A stretch of 40,413 nt of DNA, from positions 1 to 40,413 of the forward strand of contig PGYT01000058.1 of the NCBI GenBank assembly GCA_002839805.1, written 5' to 3'. This DNA comes from Ignavibacteriae bacterium HGW-Ignavibacteriae-2. GTDB lineage: Bacteria > Bacteroidota > Ignavibacteria > Ignavibacteriales > Melioribacteraceae. The translations under genes were made by a program, and so were the position numbers. The stretch's first letter is position 1; every line of letters starts with the position of its first letter. Under the pieces are notes generated by a model. The model did no database searches. It had not been told where the DNA came from and saw only the letters and a program-made list of their open reading frames with translations. Of this stretch, positions 16,692-25,399 are shown one piece after another.

Positions 16692-18893
16692 ATGAAAAAA
16701 AACATACTTTTTTTAATTATTTTATTTAGTACGTCCAATCTATTCGGCGGATTTTATGCCGTTAATATTTCTACTTCCAATTACTGGCACTATACAGAAG
16801 TGGAAAAGTTCGAGACGAAAATTGAACTTTACGGTCTATTCTATGAGACAACAATTAATCTTAAGTTAAAATTAGGCAGGGAGTATTATTGGAGTAATGC
16901 ATGCCAGAAACCAACCGCAGGCAATTACGAATTTATTTGGAGTTTTAACTTACCCAAAGAGTCGTATATAAAAGATTTTCAAGTTTGGGACAAAATAAAA
17001 GAAAAATTTGTAAGAGCCGGGATTATTGATCTTTCCAGTGCTGAAGCCGATTACAATTCGAGTGTAACGAATTCGGTAAATGGTCTTCTGCGTCAATATA
17101 TGCGGCGTGATTATAACGGGAGCTTCAATTTACAATACGATATGCGAATTAAACCTGTTGATTCAGAAGAGTACGCGGAAATAATTATCCAGTATATTAC
17201 GCCGTGTAAAATGCAGTTCAATAAAAGGCTTGTTATTGACAATTCGTCTCAATTTTATTCCAAATACTCCAACTATGGAAATTGTAATAAATACGCTAAT
17301 CCAAAAATTAGAGTGATCGACTATAACAATCCCGATACAGAGCCGAAAAATTTTCAAAATGTTAATGCCCAATGGACAAAAGCGGGTGCTTTTTGGGAAA
17401 CTGAAATTTATCTGAACAACAATTATTTTAACAATTTTATTCTTGAATTTGCGCCTGAATCCGACAATGGAAAGTTTTTAAAAACTTATACAAACACGGG
17501 CAATAAATTTTATCAGCTCGCAACATTGCCTCATATTAAAAATGAATTACGATATCCTCGTAACATAGTTATTGCTTGTGATCTAATAAATGAATCTCTT
17601 AACGGATATACAAGGGATGATTTTTTGGAAATGCTTAAACAACCTCTGAAAATTTCCACCACAGAAAAAGATTCGTTAGCTTTTGTTCTGAGCGATTTTA
17701 ATGTCACTTTTCTGGACACGAAATTTTCGCCCAGAACGAATGACCTTATAGAGACAAGAATAAACGCTGTTAAACAGACTGTGCCCAAGTTAAACACGCT
17801 GCCGTATATGTTAAAAGAAATTATTCAGTTTCTGAATGAACAAAACAGAGACGCTGAGGTTTGGATAGTTTCCAACGATTACCAAACGGCACAACGCGCA
17901 GAAACCGTAATGGAGCTTTTACAGCAGACTTATTTTAAAGCAAAGAATACAGTGGTTTTTAAGATTGTGGACGCGGGGTCAAGTTACAGATCTTATTGGA
18001 TACAGAATACAAATTACAGGGGAAACGGATATTTATATCAAAATCTTTCCCGTCTTTCCGGTGGGAATTTTGAATATTTGTACGATATATATGCATGGAG
18101 TATAATAGATAAAGTTATTGACTGCTGGGCGCCGACAGTGACCACAGTTGAAATTGATCCTGTTCCCAATGGCGGTGTTTCATTTTCACGTGTTAATCTA
18201 AACGGCGGGAATAATAATTTTGATATAACGGACAGATATTTTCAGTACGGAGTGTACGAAGGAGACGGACCTTTTGAAGTAAAATTTTATGGCAACTATT
18301 TGGGTGGAAGTTACTTTACCAACATCGGTCTATCGGAAGATGAGAAAGACATTCCAGTTAACATGGCTCAAAATACCGAACTTTATTGGTACGGTAATTA
18401 TATAATGAATGATCTTTTCCTTCAGCCGCAAAGTTACTCTACTATTAAATATATAGAAGAACTATCCGTGGCGAATAATCTTATTACGCCTTACAGCGGA
18501 TTCGTTATCCCGGGGCCGGATGGATACAGAGGATTTAAAAGAATATTTTTAGCTGATAGTACCGATGATAATAATAAACCACAAAAAGACGACCCGATTT
18601 TGCCGGAAAATATTTCAATTGCGGCTTACCCCAATCCGTTTAATCCTTACACTACAATAAATATAGAATTTAATGAAGAATCTTTAAAAGGAGAAAAAAA
18701 ACTAGAGATATTCAACATTCTTGGTCAAAAAGTAAAAAGCTACAATATAACTGAAGTAAACAACAGCGGAATGTTTAATGTTGTTTGGAACGGACTTAAC
18801 GATTCAGGAACGGCGGTAGCATCCGGGACTTACATAGTATTATTAAAAACAAGCACTGCCGCTAAATCATTAAAATTATTATTAGTTCGTTAA
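16692..18893 (+). CDS. T9SS-exported protein with VIT-like and degenerate VWA-like domains
   Basis: 733 residues. A signal peptide ([19 protein letters not shown]) and a C-terminal sorting domain show type IX secretion; the latter runs from [10 protein letters not shown] at about 646 to the basic tail KSLKLLLVR. Residues about 35-170 resemble a VIT (vault/inter-alpha-trypsin) domain, for example [23 protein letters not shown]-like domain opens at [14 protein letters not shown]. Its metal-site motif should be DxSxS but reads D297-LINES, so metal binding is doubtful. ITPYSGFVI (about 600) matches the segment that follows VWA in VIT proteins. An excellent GGGGAGGG ribosome site precedes the ATG. 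It is the first of two paralogous genes, separated by 20 bases. The role is probably adhesion or surface assembly. Confidence 0.8.
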   Translation: MKKNILFLIILFSTSNLFGGFYAVNISTSNYWHYTEVEKFETKIELYGLFYETTINLKLKLGREYYWSNACQKPTAGNYEFIWSFNLPKESYIKDFQVWDKIKEKFVRAGIIDLSSAEADYNSSVTNSVNGLLRQYMRRDYNGSFNLQYDMRIKPVDSEEYAEIIIQYITPCKMQFNKRLVIDNSSQFYSKYSNYGNCNKYANPKIRVIDYNNPDTEPKNFQNVNAQWTKAGAFWETEIYLNNNYFNNFILEFAPESDNGKFLKTYTNTGNKFYQLATLPHIKNELRYPRNIVIACDLINESLNGYTRDDFLEMLKQPLKISTTEKDSLAFVLSDFNVTFLDTKFSPRTNDLIETRINAVKQTVPKLNTLPYMLKEIIQFLNEQNRDAEVWIVSNDYQTAQRAETVMELLQQTYFKAKNTVVFKIVDAGSSYRSYWIQNTNYRGNGYLYQNLSRLSGGNFEYLYDIYAWSIIDKVIDCWAPTVTTVEIDPVPNGGVSFSRVNLNGGNNNFDITDRYFQYGVYEGDGPFEVKFYGNYLGGSYFTNIGLSEDEKDIPVNMAQNTELYWYGNYIMNDLFLQPQSYSTIKYIEELSVANNLITPYSGFVIPGPDGYRGFKRIFLADSTDDNNKPQKDDPILPENISIAAYPNPFNPYTTINIEFNEESLKGEKKLEIFNILGQKVKSYNITEVNNSGMFNVVWNGLNDSGTAVASGTYIVLLKTSTAAKSLKLLLVR

Positions 18894-18913
18894 CTTTAAA
18901 CCAGGGTGATAAC

Positions 18914-20950
18914 ATGAAAAAAATATTATATATAATGCTAATTACATTTGTTTCATTAAAAGCTACTGAGTTCTCGGTTTACGAAGCAAATTATCCACAT
19001 GTAAAAGATTACAATGTAAATATTGACGAAGCTTCTTTGGTTATCCGTCCGGCAGGCAATTATGTCGAGTTTAATCTTTATATGACTGTTTCATACGATT
19101 TTGAAAGCTGGTTTTTTAAAAATTATAACGAGCTTGAATTTCTATGGGAATTTAATCTGCCTTCTGACGCTATTATTCATGAGTTCTGGTATTGGGAAGG
19201 AGATTCCATAATTGCCGCCCAAGTGCTAGATAAGTGGACTGCGGAATTGTTGTTCAGCGACGTTAGCACTCCTCTTCGTAATCCGGGTTTATTAACACAG
19301 GCAAACGCTAACAGCGATGGTCAGGTAGCGCATCAACTTAAATTATTCCCGATAAAACGAAATGAAAAACGCAGATTCAAAATTCAATATTTGGTGCCGG
19401 GCAGACCAACCGTTGAGAATATAAGAGTTTGGCTGCCGATGACTCAACTTGTATCTGCCAAAACACCTGGTATTGACAAACTTAAAATTTATTATAAATA
19501 TGACAAACAGCCATACGAACCTAAAATTATTGGAACGGAAGTTCTCGCATCAAAAAACAATGTGGATTTAGCCGCCTGGGAAATTACTATTCCAATTGAG
19601 TACGATCAATTTGTGGAACTCGAATTACCTTCACCAATAAAAAACAATGCCTACTTTTCTACATATAAAAAGAACGATGAAAATTTTTATCACCTGGCTG
19701 TATATCCGCCTGAAGCTCCAAAAATAGTTTCGCCGAGGAATATTCTTTTTCTTATAGATTATAACCGCTTTAATACCGCCGATAATGATGGTGATTTTCT
19801 TTTGTCTTATCTTAAAGAATCCGTATTGAAAGCTCTTAACTCAGATGATTCAATAAACGTTATTGTCGCTTACGATGATATAATAATCGGATCAGACAAA
19901 TGGATTGGTTGCACCGAAGGAGGCATAGACGATTTGTTCAATAAAGTAATGAAACGTTCATTCCCCAGTTATAACAATTTACTGCCGCTTATATCCAAAG
20001 CGCAGACGTTCATAAATAATCAGAAAGGCAATGCCGAGGTTTTGGTTATCACCAATACTAACACAATAAATTTAAATGACGCAGATAAAAATAATCTGGC
20101 CGTTGATATAATAAATAAATTTAAGTCCGGCACTAAACTACATTTTATTGATTTTGACAACAAGTCCTATCTTAGATACTCATATGACGGTTATTACGAA
20201 ACACAAATGCAGTCCTTTTACGGAAAAATGGCCTATCCAACAGCTGGCAATCTTTTCTTTCTGAGGTATAATACTCTAAAATCAATAATAAATTCTTTCT
20301 TGTACGAAGAGATAAGTCATTTTGAAAACATTGAAGTCCAGATGCGTTTTCAGGACGGGTATGCGCACAGCAAACATTTTATTGCTGCGCACGAAGGATA
20401 TTACCCAATGCGCACACCTATTTTGCAAATTGGTAAATATTCCGGTCAACTTCCGGTGGAGCTTACAGTCTTCGGGAAATACAGAATGACAAATGTGAAA
20501 TACAACTTAACAATTACGGAGGCCGATCTTGTGCCCGGCAATGAAGCGATTGCCACCTCGTGGTACGGCGGACACATTCAATCGTTATTAAAACTGCCTT
20601 ACAATCCGCTTACAATCTCCGATATAATCGACCTGAGTATTGAACAAAAAATTCTTACTCCATACAGCGGTTTTCTAGTATTTAATCTTGATGAAAATCA
20701 TGGTTACTGCGAAGACTGTAACGATGAAATACCCGATGTAACAGCTGTAGATAGTCTTGAGTCAGAAATAACGATGGATGTTTCTGTATTCCCAAATCCA
20801 TTTAATCCGACAACTACAATAAGCTACAGCTTACCTCATAGCGGAAAAGTTACGATAAGAATCTATAACGTTCTGGGGGAAATGGTAAATGAACTTGTTG
20901 ACGAAGAAATTCAAAAAGGGAGGCATGTATATTTTAACTCTGCAGTTTAA
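18914..20950 (+). CDS. VIT/VWA-like T9SS protein, paralogue with frameshifted sorting tail
   Basis: 678 residues as read. It has a signal peptide ([19 protein letters not shown]), then a VIT domain at about 35-170 with [20 protein letters not shown] and [20 protein letters not shown]. The VWA-like domain starts at [15 protein letters not shown], where DxSxS is again absent (D282-YNRF), followed by [13 protein letters not shown]. The T9SS sorting domain begins at about 626 with [10 protein letters not shown]. It stops early at TAA 20948-20950 after HVYFNSAV. In the next frame, 20949-21002 reads [17 protein letters not shown] and a stop, the expected sorting-domain ending. The tail is therefore out of frame, and the usual SG-x-Y strand between FNSA and YFASKK is missing. 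Export by T9SS is probably impaired unless this is a sequencing error. Confidence 0.8.
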   Translation: MKKILYIMLITFVSLKATEFSVYEANYPHVKDYNVNIDEASLVIRPAGNYVEFNLYMTVSYDFESWFFKNYNELEFLWEFNLPSDAIIHEFWYWEGDSIIAAQVLDKWTAELLFSDVSTPLRNPGLLTQANANSDGQVAHQLKLFPIKRNEKRRFKIQYLVPGRPTVENIRVWLPMTQLVSAKTPGIDKLKIYYKYDKQPYEPKIIGTEVLASKNNVDLAAWEITIPIEYDQFVELELPSPIKNNAYFSTYKKNDENFYHLAVYPPEAPKIVSPRNILFLIDYNRFNTADNDGDFLLSYLKESVLKALNSDDSINVIVAYDDIIIGSDKWIGCTEGGIDDLFNKVMKRSFPSYNNLLPLISKAQTFINNQKGNAEVLVITNTNTINLNDADKNNLAVDIINKFKSGTKLHFIDFDNKSYLRYSYDGYYETQMQSFYGKMAYPTAGNLFFLRYNTLKSIINSFLYEEISHFENIEVQMRFQDGYAHSKHFIAAHEGYYPMRTPILQIGKYSGQLPVELTVFGKYRMTNVKYNLTITEADLVPGNEAIATSWYGGHIQSLLKLPYNPLTISDIIDLSIEQKILTPYSGFLVFNLDENHGYCEDCNDEIPDVTAVDSLESEITMDVSVFPNPFNPTTTISYSLPHSGKVTIRIYNVLGEMVNELVDEEIQKGRHVYFNSAV

Positions 20951-21002
20951 CAGCGATAATAAAAATTATTTTGCCAGCAAGAAACTGATGCTGATTAAAT
21001 AG
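20949..21002 (+). pseudogene. Out-of-frame remainder of the T9SS sorting domain
   Basis: Seventeen codons plus TAG encode [17 protein letters not shown], matching the terminal strand and basic tail of T9SS sorting domains (compare SQSKKMILLR in the BNR protein of this window). It is in the +1 frame relative to the upstream gene. Removing one T from GTTTAA at 20945-20950 would join the frames. Confidence 0.7.
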
Positions 21003-21025
21003 AAATATAATTGGATTTATAAATT

Positions 21026-21066
21026 AAATGCCTTTGGATTTATTAAATTCGAAGGCATTTTTATTA
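21026..21066 (+). terminator. Intrinsic terminator after the VIT paralogue pair
   Basis: AAATGCCTT (21026-21034) and AAGGCATTT (21052-21060) form a 9-base-pair perfect stem. TTTTTATTATTT follows. It separates the secreted-protein pair from the sigma factor operon. Confidence 0.85.
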
Positions 21067-21141
21067 TTTATCACTTACCTTATTTTATATTTTATTTTAA
21101 CCTTTCCTATTTCTATGCGTATAATGTATTAGAAAAACTAA

Positions 21142-21765
21142 ATGACACTTAACAAAGAAAATATCGTAAGCAGTCAAAAAACGGACTATGAAATAGACGA
21201 ACTGATCAATAATTGTTTGTCTGGCGATAAAAATTCCTTCGGTGTTTTGGTTAAACATTACCAGAAATATGTATCCGCTATAGTGTTCAGGATTTTATGG
21301 GATGAAGACGAAGTTAAGGATGTTGTTCAGGAAACGTTTATAAAAGTATGGAAAAATATTTCACGATATAAAAACGAAATTAAATTCAGTACATGGATAT
21401 ATAAAATTGCCGTTAACTGTACTATCGACCGGATGCGTAAAATAAAAACAACACGAAAATATTTTGCAAATACGACAGATACTAATTTGGATTTTACAAC
21501 CTCACTTACAGAAAATAGTTTTTTGGAAGAATTTGACAAAAAAGAAATGATAGAAACGATTAAAAATCTGTCTTATAAATTAAGCCAAACACAAAGGTTA
21601 GTGTTCACGCTCATTGATCTGGGAAAAATGAACATAGCCGAAACCGCGGAGATATTGAACATCACACCTAATACCGTTAAAGCAAATTTAAGTTACGCGA
21701 GAAAAAATATTCGTCTGAAAATAATTGAGATTCAAAACTGGGGAGTTAAAAATGAGATGCGGTGA
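21142..21765 (+). CDS. ECF-type sigma factor with adjacent anti-sigma factor
   Basis: 207 residues. Region 2 is in GVLVKHYQKYVSAIVFRILW with DVVQETFIKVWKNISRY and STWIYKIAVNCTIDRMRK. Region 4 is in LSQTQRLVFTLIDLGKMNIA with the HTH NTVKANLSYARKNIRLK. Its stop codon overlaps the start of the next gene by 14 bases, and that gene encodes a zinc-binding membrane anti-sigma factor, so the pair is translationally coupled. The genes controlled are unknown. The two surface-protein genes upstream and the lipoprotein at the end of the operon are candidates. Confidence 0.93.
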   Translation: MTLNKENIVSSQKTDYEIDELINNCLSGDKNSFGVLVKHYQKYVSAIVFRILWDEDEVKDVVQETFIKVWKNISRYKNEIKFSTWIYKIAVNCTIDRMRKIKTTRKYFANTTDTNLDFTTSLTENSFLEEFDKKEMIETIKNLSYKLSQTQRLVFTLIDLGKMNIAETAEILNITPNTVKANLSYARKNIRLKIIEIQNWGVKNEMR

Positions 21766-22477
21766 TGTAAATATTATACTTCTGGAAAACGACATAGATG
21801 AAATTAGTCCATCTATTAAAACCGAAGTGGAAAAGCATATTTTAACCTGCGAAAACTGTAAAACATTTTATAAAGCGGCATCGGCATATAACAGTGTAAC
21901 AGCAAAAGCGAAGGAATTGGAGCCGGAGTTAAATGACGAACTGTTGTATAAAAACATTATGGATTCAATTTCAATCGATAATAATATTACTGTGAGGGAT
22001 AAGATCCTGAATATTTTATCGGGTCTGCTTATTCCGGTCCCCAAATATGCATTCGGACTTTTGCTTGTGGTAATTACAACTTTCTATTTTGTCGGGGAAT
22101 TAAATGATTTGTTGAAGATTTCGGAACTCGAAAAACAATACGTTAATCAGCAAAAACAAGAAGTCCCTTTGAATTCATCTATTAACAAAGCCGATCTTTT
22201 TTCAAATTTAAACTCTGTTATAGGACGCTTAAAAATTTCGAATAATAACAGTTACGGTGCAGAATACGACGAATTAGTTATTACTCAATTTTTTGAATTG
22301 ACTAATCTGTTTGTTATGAATGAAATTAAAACGAACAATGAATTGAAGGAATATTTGGTAAACATTGGTTTAAATCCCGAGAAAGGTTTGACCAAAGAAG
22401 ATATTGAAAAACTTCTGCGAAACAAAGACGGACTGGAAAGGATTCTAAATAAAAATAGTTTAACAGGGGGAAAATAA
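21752..22477 (+). CDS. Membrane anti-sigma factor with zinc-finger (ZAS-like) N-terminus
   Basis: 241 residues from the ATG at 21752, which has GGGGAG six bases upstream. A TTG at 21725 in the same frame is less likely. The cytoplasmic N-terminus has H29-x3-C33-x2-C36 (KHILTCENCKTFYKAA), the zinc-binding anti-sigma signature. One membrane helix spans about residues 98-117 (KYAFGLLLVVITTFYFVG). The roughly 120-residue extracytoplasmic part has no recognised fold but is helical-looking, ending in KLLRNKDGLERILNKNSL. It should hold the sigma factor encoded just upstream inactive until an envelope signal triggers release. Confidence 0.85.
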   Translation: MRCGDVNIILLENDIDEISPSIKTEVEKHILTCENCKTFYKAASAYNSVTAKAKELEPELNDELLYKNIMDSISIDNNITVRDKILNILSGLLIPVPKYAFGLLLVVITTFYFVGELNDLLKISELEKQYVNQQKQEVPLNSSINKADLFSNLNSVIGRLKISNNNSYGAEYDELVITQFFELTNLFVMNEIKTNNELKEYLVNIGLNPEKGLTKEDIEKLLRNKDGLERILNKNSLTGGK

Positions 22478-22478
22478 A

Positions 22479-23441
22479 ATGAACGGCATTTATAAAATTA
22501 TGTTATTCATTTTTCTAACTATGCTGGCGGGATGCAAAGACTATTATATAAAAACTATCATCAATCCCGATGGATCTTTGATACGAACGGTAATAATTAA
22601 AACAGAAAATCCGGAAATTAATTTTGGAGATCAAACGTTTTATCTGGACAGTACGTGGCAGATAGAAAAACAGAAAGACTCATCTTCGTCCAAATATATT
22701 TATACGGCAAAAAAAGAATTTGAATCCGCCGATAAACTAAGCGAGTACATGAAAGCTAATAAAAAAGTAAATATCAATGTAAAACTTGAGAAAAATTTCA
22801 GATGGTTTTATACGTATTATGTTTATAAAGAAACTTACATGAAAACTAATCCTTTCGATAAAATCGATATTAAAAAATTTCTAAATAATAATGAATACAA
22901 ACAACTAGTAAAAGGAGAAATAAACGATTCCTTATCGGCAAAACTGGATGAATATTTGAAAGAAAGTATATTCGAGGAGTTTTTTGAATTGTTGATACCC
23001 GCCGTTACCAAAAACACCGGTCTCGATAAAAATAAACTAATCGAAAATAAAAATGAGATAAAAAACTGTATTGACGATGATTTTGAGCTCGATTGTATAA
23101 TTGAAAAAATTGAGAAAATTTATTCGGCTAAAGTAGATGATTCAGTAATAAACGCGATCGAAGTAATTGAAAAACGAATTGAGAATAAATTCGGAAATAA
23201 TTTTCTGACTAAAGAAAATTTTGAGTACGAAATAACGATGCCCGGATTATTATTATCCACAAACGCTAATGGTATTAGTGGTTCCACGGGACATTGGAAA
23301 TTCGATTCGGAAGCGTTTATTTATATAGATTATACTTTAAGCGCCGAATCCCGAGTTGCAAATATGTGGGCGCTTATTTCAACGGCAGTATTCGGTTTAC
23401 TGCTTATTATAATAATGATTATTCCGCGCAAAAACAGATAG
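22479..23441 (+). CDS. Lipoprotein with C-terminal membrane anchor, third gene of sigma operon
   Basis: 320 residues; no known family recognised. The N-terminus has a lipobox, FIFLTMLAGCKD, with C19 as the likely lipidated residue. A second hydrophobic helix lies at the C-terminus (about 295-315, ALISTAVFGLLLIIIMII, followed by RKNR). The body is charged and mixed alpha/beta, with TIINPDGSLIRTVIIKTENP near the start. Being tethered at both ends is unusual for a lipoprotein. It begins 1 base after the anti-sigma stop, with GGGGGA upstream, so it belongs to the sigma/anti-sigma operon. It is probably a sensor component or an effector of that response (inference). Confidence 0.7.
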   Translation: MNGIYKIMLFIFLTMLAGCKDYYIKTIINPDGSLIRTVIIKTENPEINFGDQTFYLDSTWQIEKQKDSSSSKYIYTAKKEFESADKLSEYMKANKKVNINVKLEKNFRWFYTYYVYKETYMKTNPFDKIDIKKFLNNNEYKQLVKGEINDSLSAKLDEYLKESIFEEFFELLIPAVTKNTGLDKNKLIENKNEIKNCIDDDFELDCIIEKIEKIYSAKVDDSVINAIEVIEKRIENKFGNNFLTKENFEYEITMPGLLLSTNANGISGSTGHWKFDSEAFIYIDYTLSAESRVANMWALISTAVFGLLLIIIMIIPRKNR

Positions 23442-23451
23442 ATTTATTACG

Positions 23452-23700
23452 TTACTTCGTAACGTGCGGCAGTTTAATTGTTTTACTGGAAGTGCCGGTG
23501 AACATTTTTACAAAATAAGTCCCTGAAGCGAAACTGTTGAAGTTTATATTTTCGCTGTAAACCCACGGGGATTTATACTCGTCAACAATTATATTTAACC
23601 TTTTTCTCAAAGTGTCGTATATAATTAAATTTATCAAAGTACCTTCCGGAATTGAGAAACGCACTATAGTCTGCGAGTTAAAATGATTTAAGTAATTTTG
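23452..23700 (-). pseudogene. Orphan decayed T9SS C-terminal sorting domain
   Basis: On the minus strand, from 23700 to the stop at 23452, the frame reads QNYLNHFNSQTIVRFSIP and continues through NFNSFASGTYFVKMF to SKTIKLPHVTK. This is a complete T9SS sorting-domain pattern: QNYPNPFNSQT mutated to QNYLNHFNSQT, then SGTYFVK and the basic tail. In-frame TAG precedes it (23701-23703). Instead of a secreted-protein body, the upstream DNA is queD. The only available internal start is a GTG at 23664. I interpret it as the surviving tail of a deleted secreted-protein gene. Confidence 0.65.
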
Positions 23701-23734
23701 CTAAAGATTGTAACACTCAGGAATTTCATCTATA

Positions 23735-24154
23735 TCATTCCAGAGTAATTTGATCTTCGGCGTATGTTGTTTCCGTTTCAAATATTTTCACTTTAATTCC
23801 GCGCAAGTTTTTGGGAAGATTCGCGGATTTAATTTTATCCAGAAAATAATAAACCATATTTTCCGCAGTACTGTGGAAATTTACTACTACATGTTTGCTA
23901 TTCATCTGTTTTAACAAATCTATTAATAGTCTATCGTCGTCTTTAACCATAAATGTGTGGTCCAGTTCGTCTACCAGCGGCTGAATTACTTCTTTTACAA
24001 CATAATAATCTAGCACCATACCTTTGTCGTCCAAATCGCCTTCAAACTCAACCATCATTTTATAACTGTGTCCGTGTAAATTTACACATTGACCTTCGTG
24101 AAAAGGTAATCTATGTCCCATTTCCCATCTGAAATCTTTGGCAATACGCATCAT
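23735..24154 (-). CDS. queD: 6-carboxytetrahydropterin synthase QueD (PTPS family)
   Basis: 139 residues. It converts dihydroneopterin triphosphate to 6-carboxy-tetrahydropterin, the second step towards preQ0/queuosine. Zinc ligands H14, H27 and H29 are visible (WEMGHRLP, NLHGHSY), with catalytic C23 in GQCVNLHGH. DELDHTFM and the closing ETETTYAE are also typical. The length is normal. GGAG precedes tandem ATGs (24154 and 24151); the second has the better spacing, giving 138 residues. queE is upstream on the same strand across 129 bases, so the two probably share a transcript. Confidence 0.93.
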   Translation of the reverse strand: MMRIAKDFRWEMGHRLPFHEGQCVNLHGHSYKMMVEFEGDLDDKGMVLDYYVVKEVIQPLVDELDHTFMVKDDDRLLIDLLKQMNSKHVVVNFHSTAENMVYYFLDKIKSANLPKNLRGIKVKIFETETTYAEDQITLE

Positions 24155-24283
24155 TTCTCCAAATCAATTAATTCAAAATATTTTTTACACAACATCTGGT
24201 CTCCTATCCGTCAAATCATAAAATGAGTTCGGAAAGTCTTTTAGTATTAATAAAGTCACTTTTATTTTATCCTGCAGATTTAG

Positions 24284-24922
24284 TTAAACACCTTTTTTTT
24301 CTGGATGCCAAATAAACTTATGCATCTGCAGTTGATACCGGATTTTGAGTTTATCCTCCAGAATCCAGTTAACAAGTGTTACTGGTTCCAGCTCACCGAA
24401 AATTACAGAAAACAGTATTTCGCACCGGTCAGTTAATTTGTATTCGGTTATAATATCTTTTGCCCAGTCGTAATCTTCCCGGGTTCCTATAACAAATTTC
24501 ACTTCATCAATCGGTTTTATGAATTCTATGTTTTCGAAGCAGTTTTTTTTCATCATTTTGCTGGAAGGACATTTTAAATCGAGAATTATTTTCACTCTTT
24601 TATCGATATCTTTCACCGGTAAACTGCCTCCGGTTTCAAGCATTACCTCGAAACCTTCGTCGCACATACGAGTCATGAGTTCCAGGGATTCTTTTTGTAC
24701 AAGCGGTTCACCACCTGTAATTTCAACGAGGTTACAACCATATTCCCTTACTTTTTCAATAATGGATTCGATTGTCATATCCGAACCTTCGTAAAAAGCG
24801 TATTCGGTATCGCAATAAGAGCATCTTAAGTTGCAATATGTAAGCCTAACAAATACGCAAGGCAGACCCGCTTTGGAGCTTTCTCCCTGAATGGAAAAGA
24901 ATATTTCGTTTATTTTTATCAA
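24284..24922 (-). CDS. queE: 7-carboxy-7-deazaguanine synthase QueE
   Basis: 212 residues, a radical SAM enzyme that converts 6-carboxytetrahydropterin to 7-carboxy-7-deazaguanine. The iron-sulfur cluster motif is C30-x3-C34-x2-C37 (TYCNLRCSYCDTEYAF). The substrate-binding start IFFSIQGESSKAGLPCVFVR, the EITGGEPL motif and LDLKCPSSKM match QueE. It works directly after QueD in the same pathway, and both genes are here. The other queuosine genes (queC, queF, tgt) are not in the window. Confidence 0.94.
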   Translation of the reverse strand: MIKINEIFFSIQGESSKAGLPCVFVRLTYCNLRCSYCDTEYAFYEGSDMTIESIIEKVREYGCNLVEITGGEPLVQKESLELMTRMCDEGFEVMLETGGSLPVKDIDKRVKIILDLKCPSSKMMKKNCFENIEFIKPIDEVKFVIGTREDYDWAKDIITEYKLTDRCEILFSVIFGELEPVTLVNWILEDKLKIRYQLQMHKFIWHPEKKGV

Positions 24923-25011
24923 TTTATATTACTTTCTTTTATAATTAAGACAGTAAAAATACCTATAAAATGTAATTATTTAAAGAATTACGGCAAGGGC
25001 AATGCAAATTG

Positions 25012-25043
25012 TTTGACATAAAAGCCAATTACCGGTATATTTG
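25012..25043 (+). promoter_or_regulatory. rpsT promoter
   Basis: TTTGACAT (25012-25019) and TATATTTG (25036-25043) fit two models at once. One is TTTG and TAnnTTTG 20 bases apart (Bacteroidota type), the other TTGACA and TATATT 17 bases apart (classical type). The core is nearly identical to the arsR promoter at 31150-31180. Confidence 0.75.
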
Positions 25044-25076
25044 TAAACTTGAAAATAAATAAACTATAGGTTAAAA

Positions 25077-25334
25077 ATGGCTCATCATAAGTCGGCGAAA
25101 AAAAGAATTAAAACAAACGAAAAGAAAAAAATTCTTAACCAAGCTGCTATGTCGAAAGTTAGAACATTGATTAAAAAAGTATATAATGCTGAGAATAAAG
25201 CTGACGCTGAAAAACTTTTAAAAGAAGCTGTTTCATATATCGATACAACAGTTGGTAAAGGAAGAATCCACAAAAATACAGCTGGTAGAAGAAAATCTTC
25301 TTTAACCAAATATGTTAATAAATTAGAAGCTTAG
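25077..25334 (+). CDS. rpsT: 30S ribosomal protein bS20
   Basis: 85 residues, very basic and helical, starting MAHHKSAKKRIKTNEKKK and containing GKGRIHKNTAGRRKSSLTKY, both standard for bS20, which binds the 5' domain of 16S rRNA. The gene stands alone between its own strong promoter and a strong terminator, as is usual for rpsT. Confidence 0.97.
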   Translation: MAHHKSAKKRIKTNEKKKILNQAAMSKVRTLIKKVYNAENKADAEKLLKEAVSYIDTTVGKGRIHKNTAGRRKSSLTKYVNKLEA

Positions 25335-25361
25335 ATTTAAGCGATAAATTTAATTATTGTA

Positions 25362-25395
25362 AAGCGATGCGTTTTTTTAACGCATCGCTTTTTTA
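25362..25395 (+). terminator. Intrinsic terminator of rpsT
   Basis: AAGCGATGCGT (25362-25372) and ACGCATCGCTT (25380-25390) form an 11-base-pair perfect stem with a 7-base loop, followed by a T-run. It also lies just past the end of the convergent GlmU-like gene. Confidence 0.92.
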
Positions 25396-25399
25396 TTAA

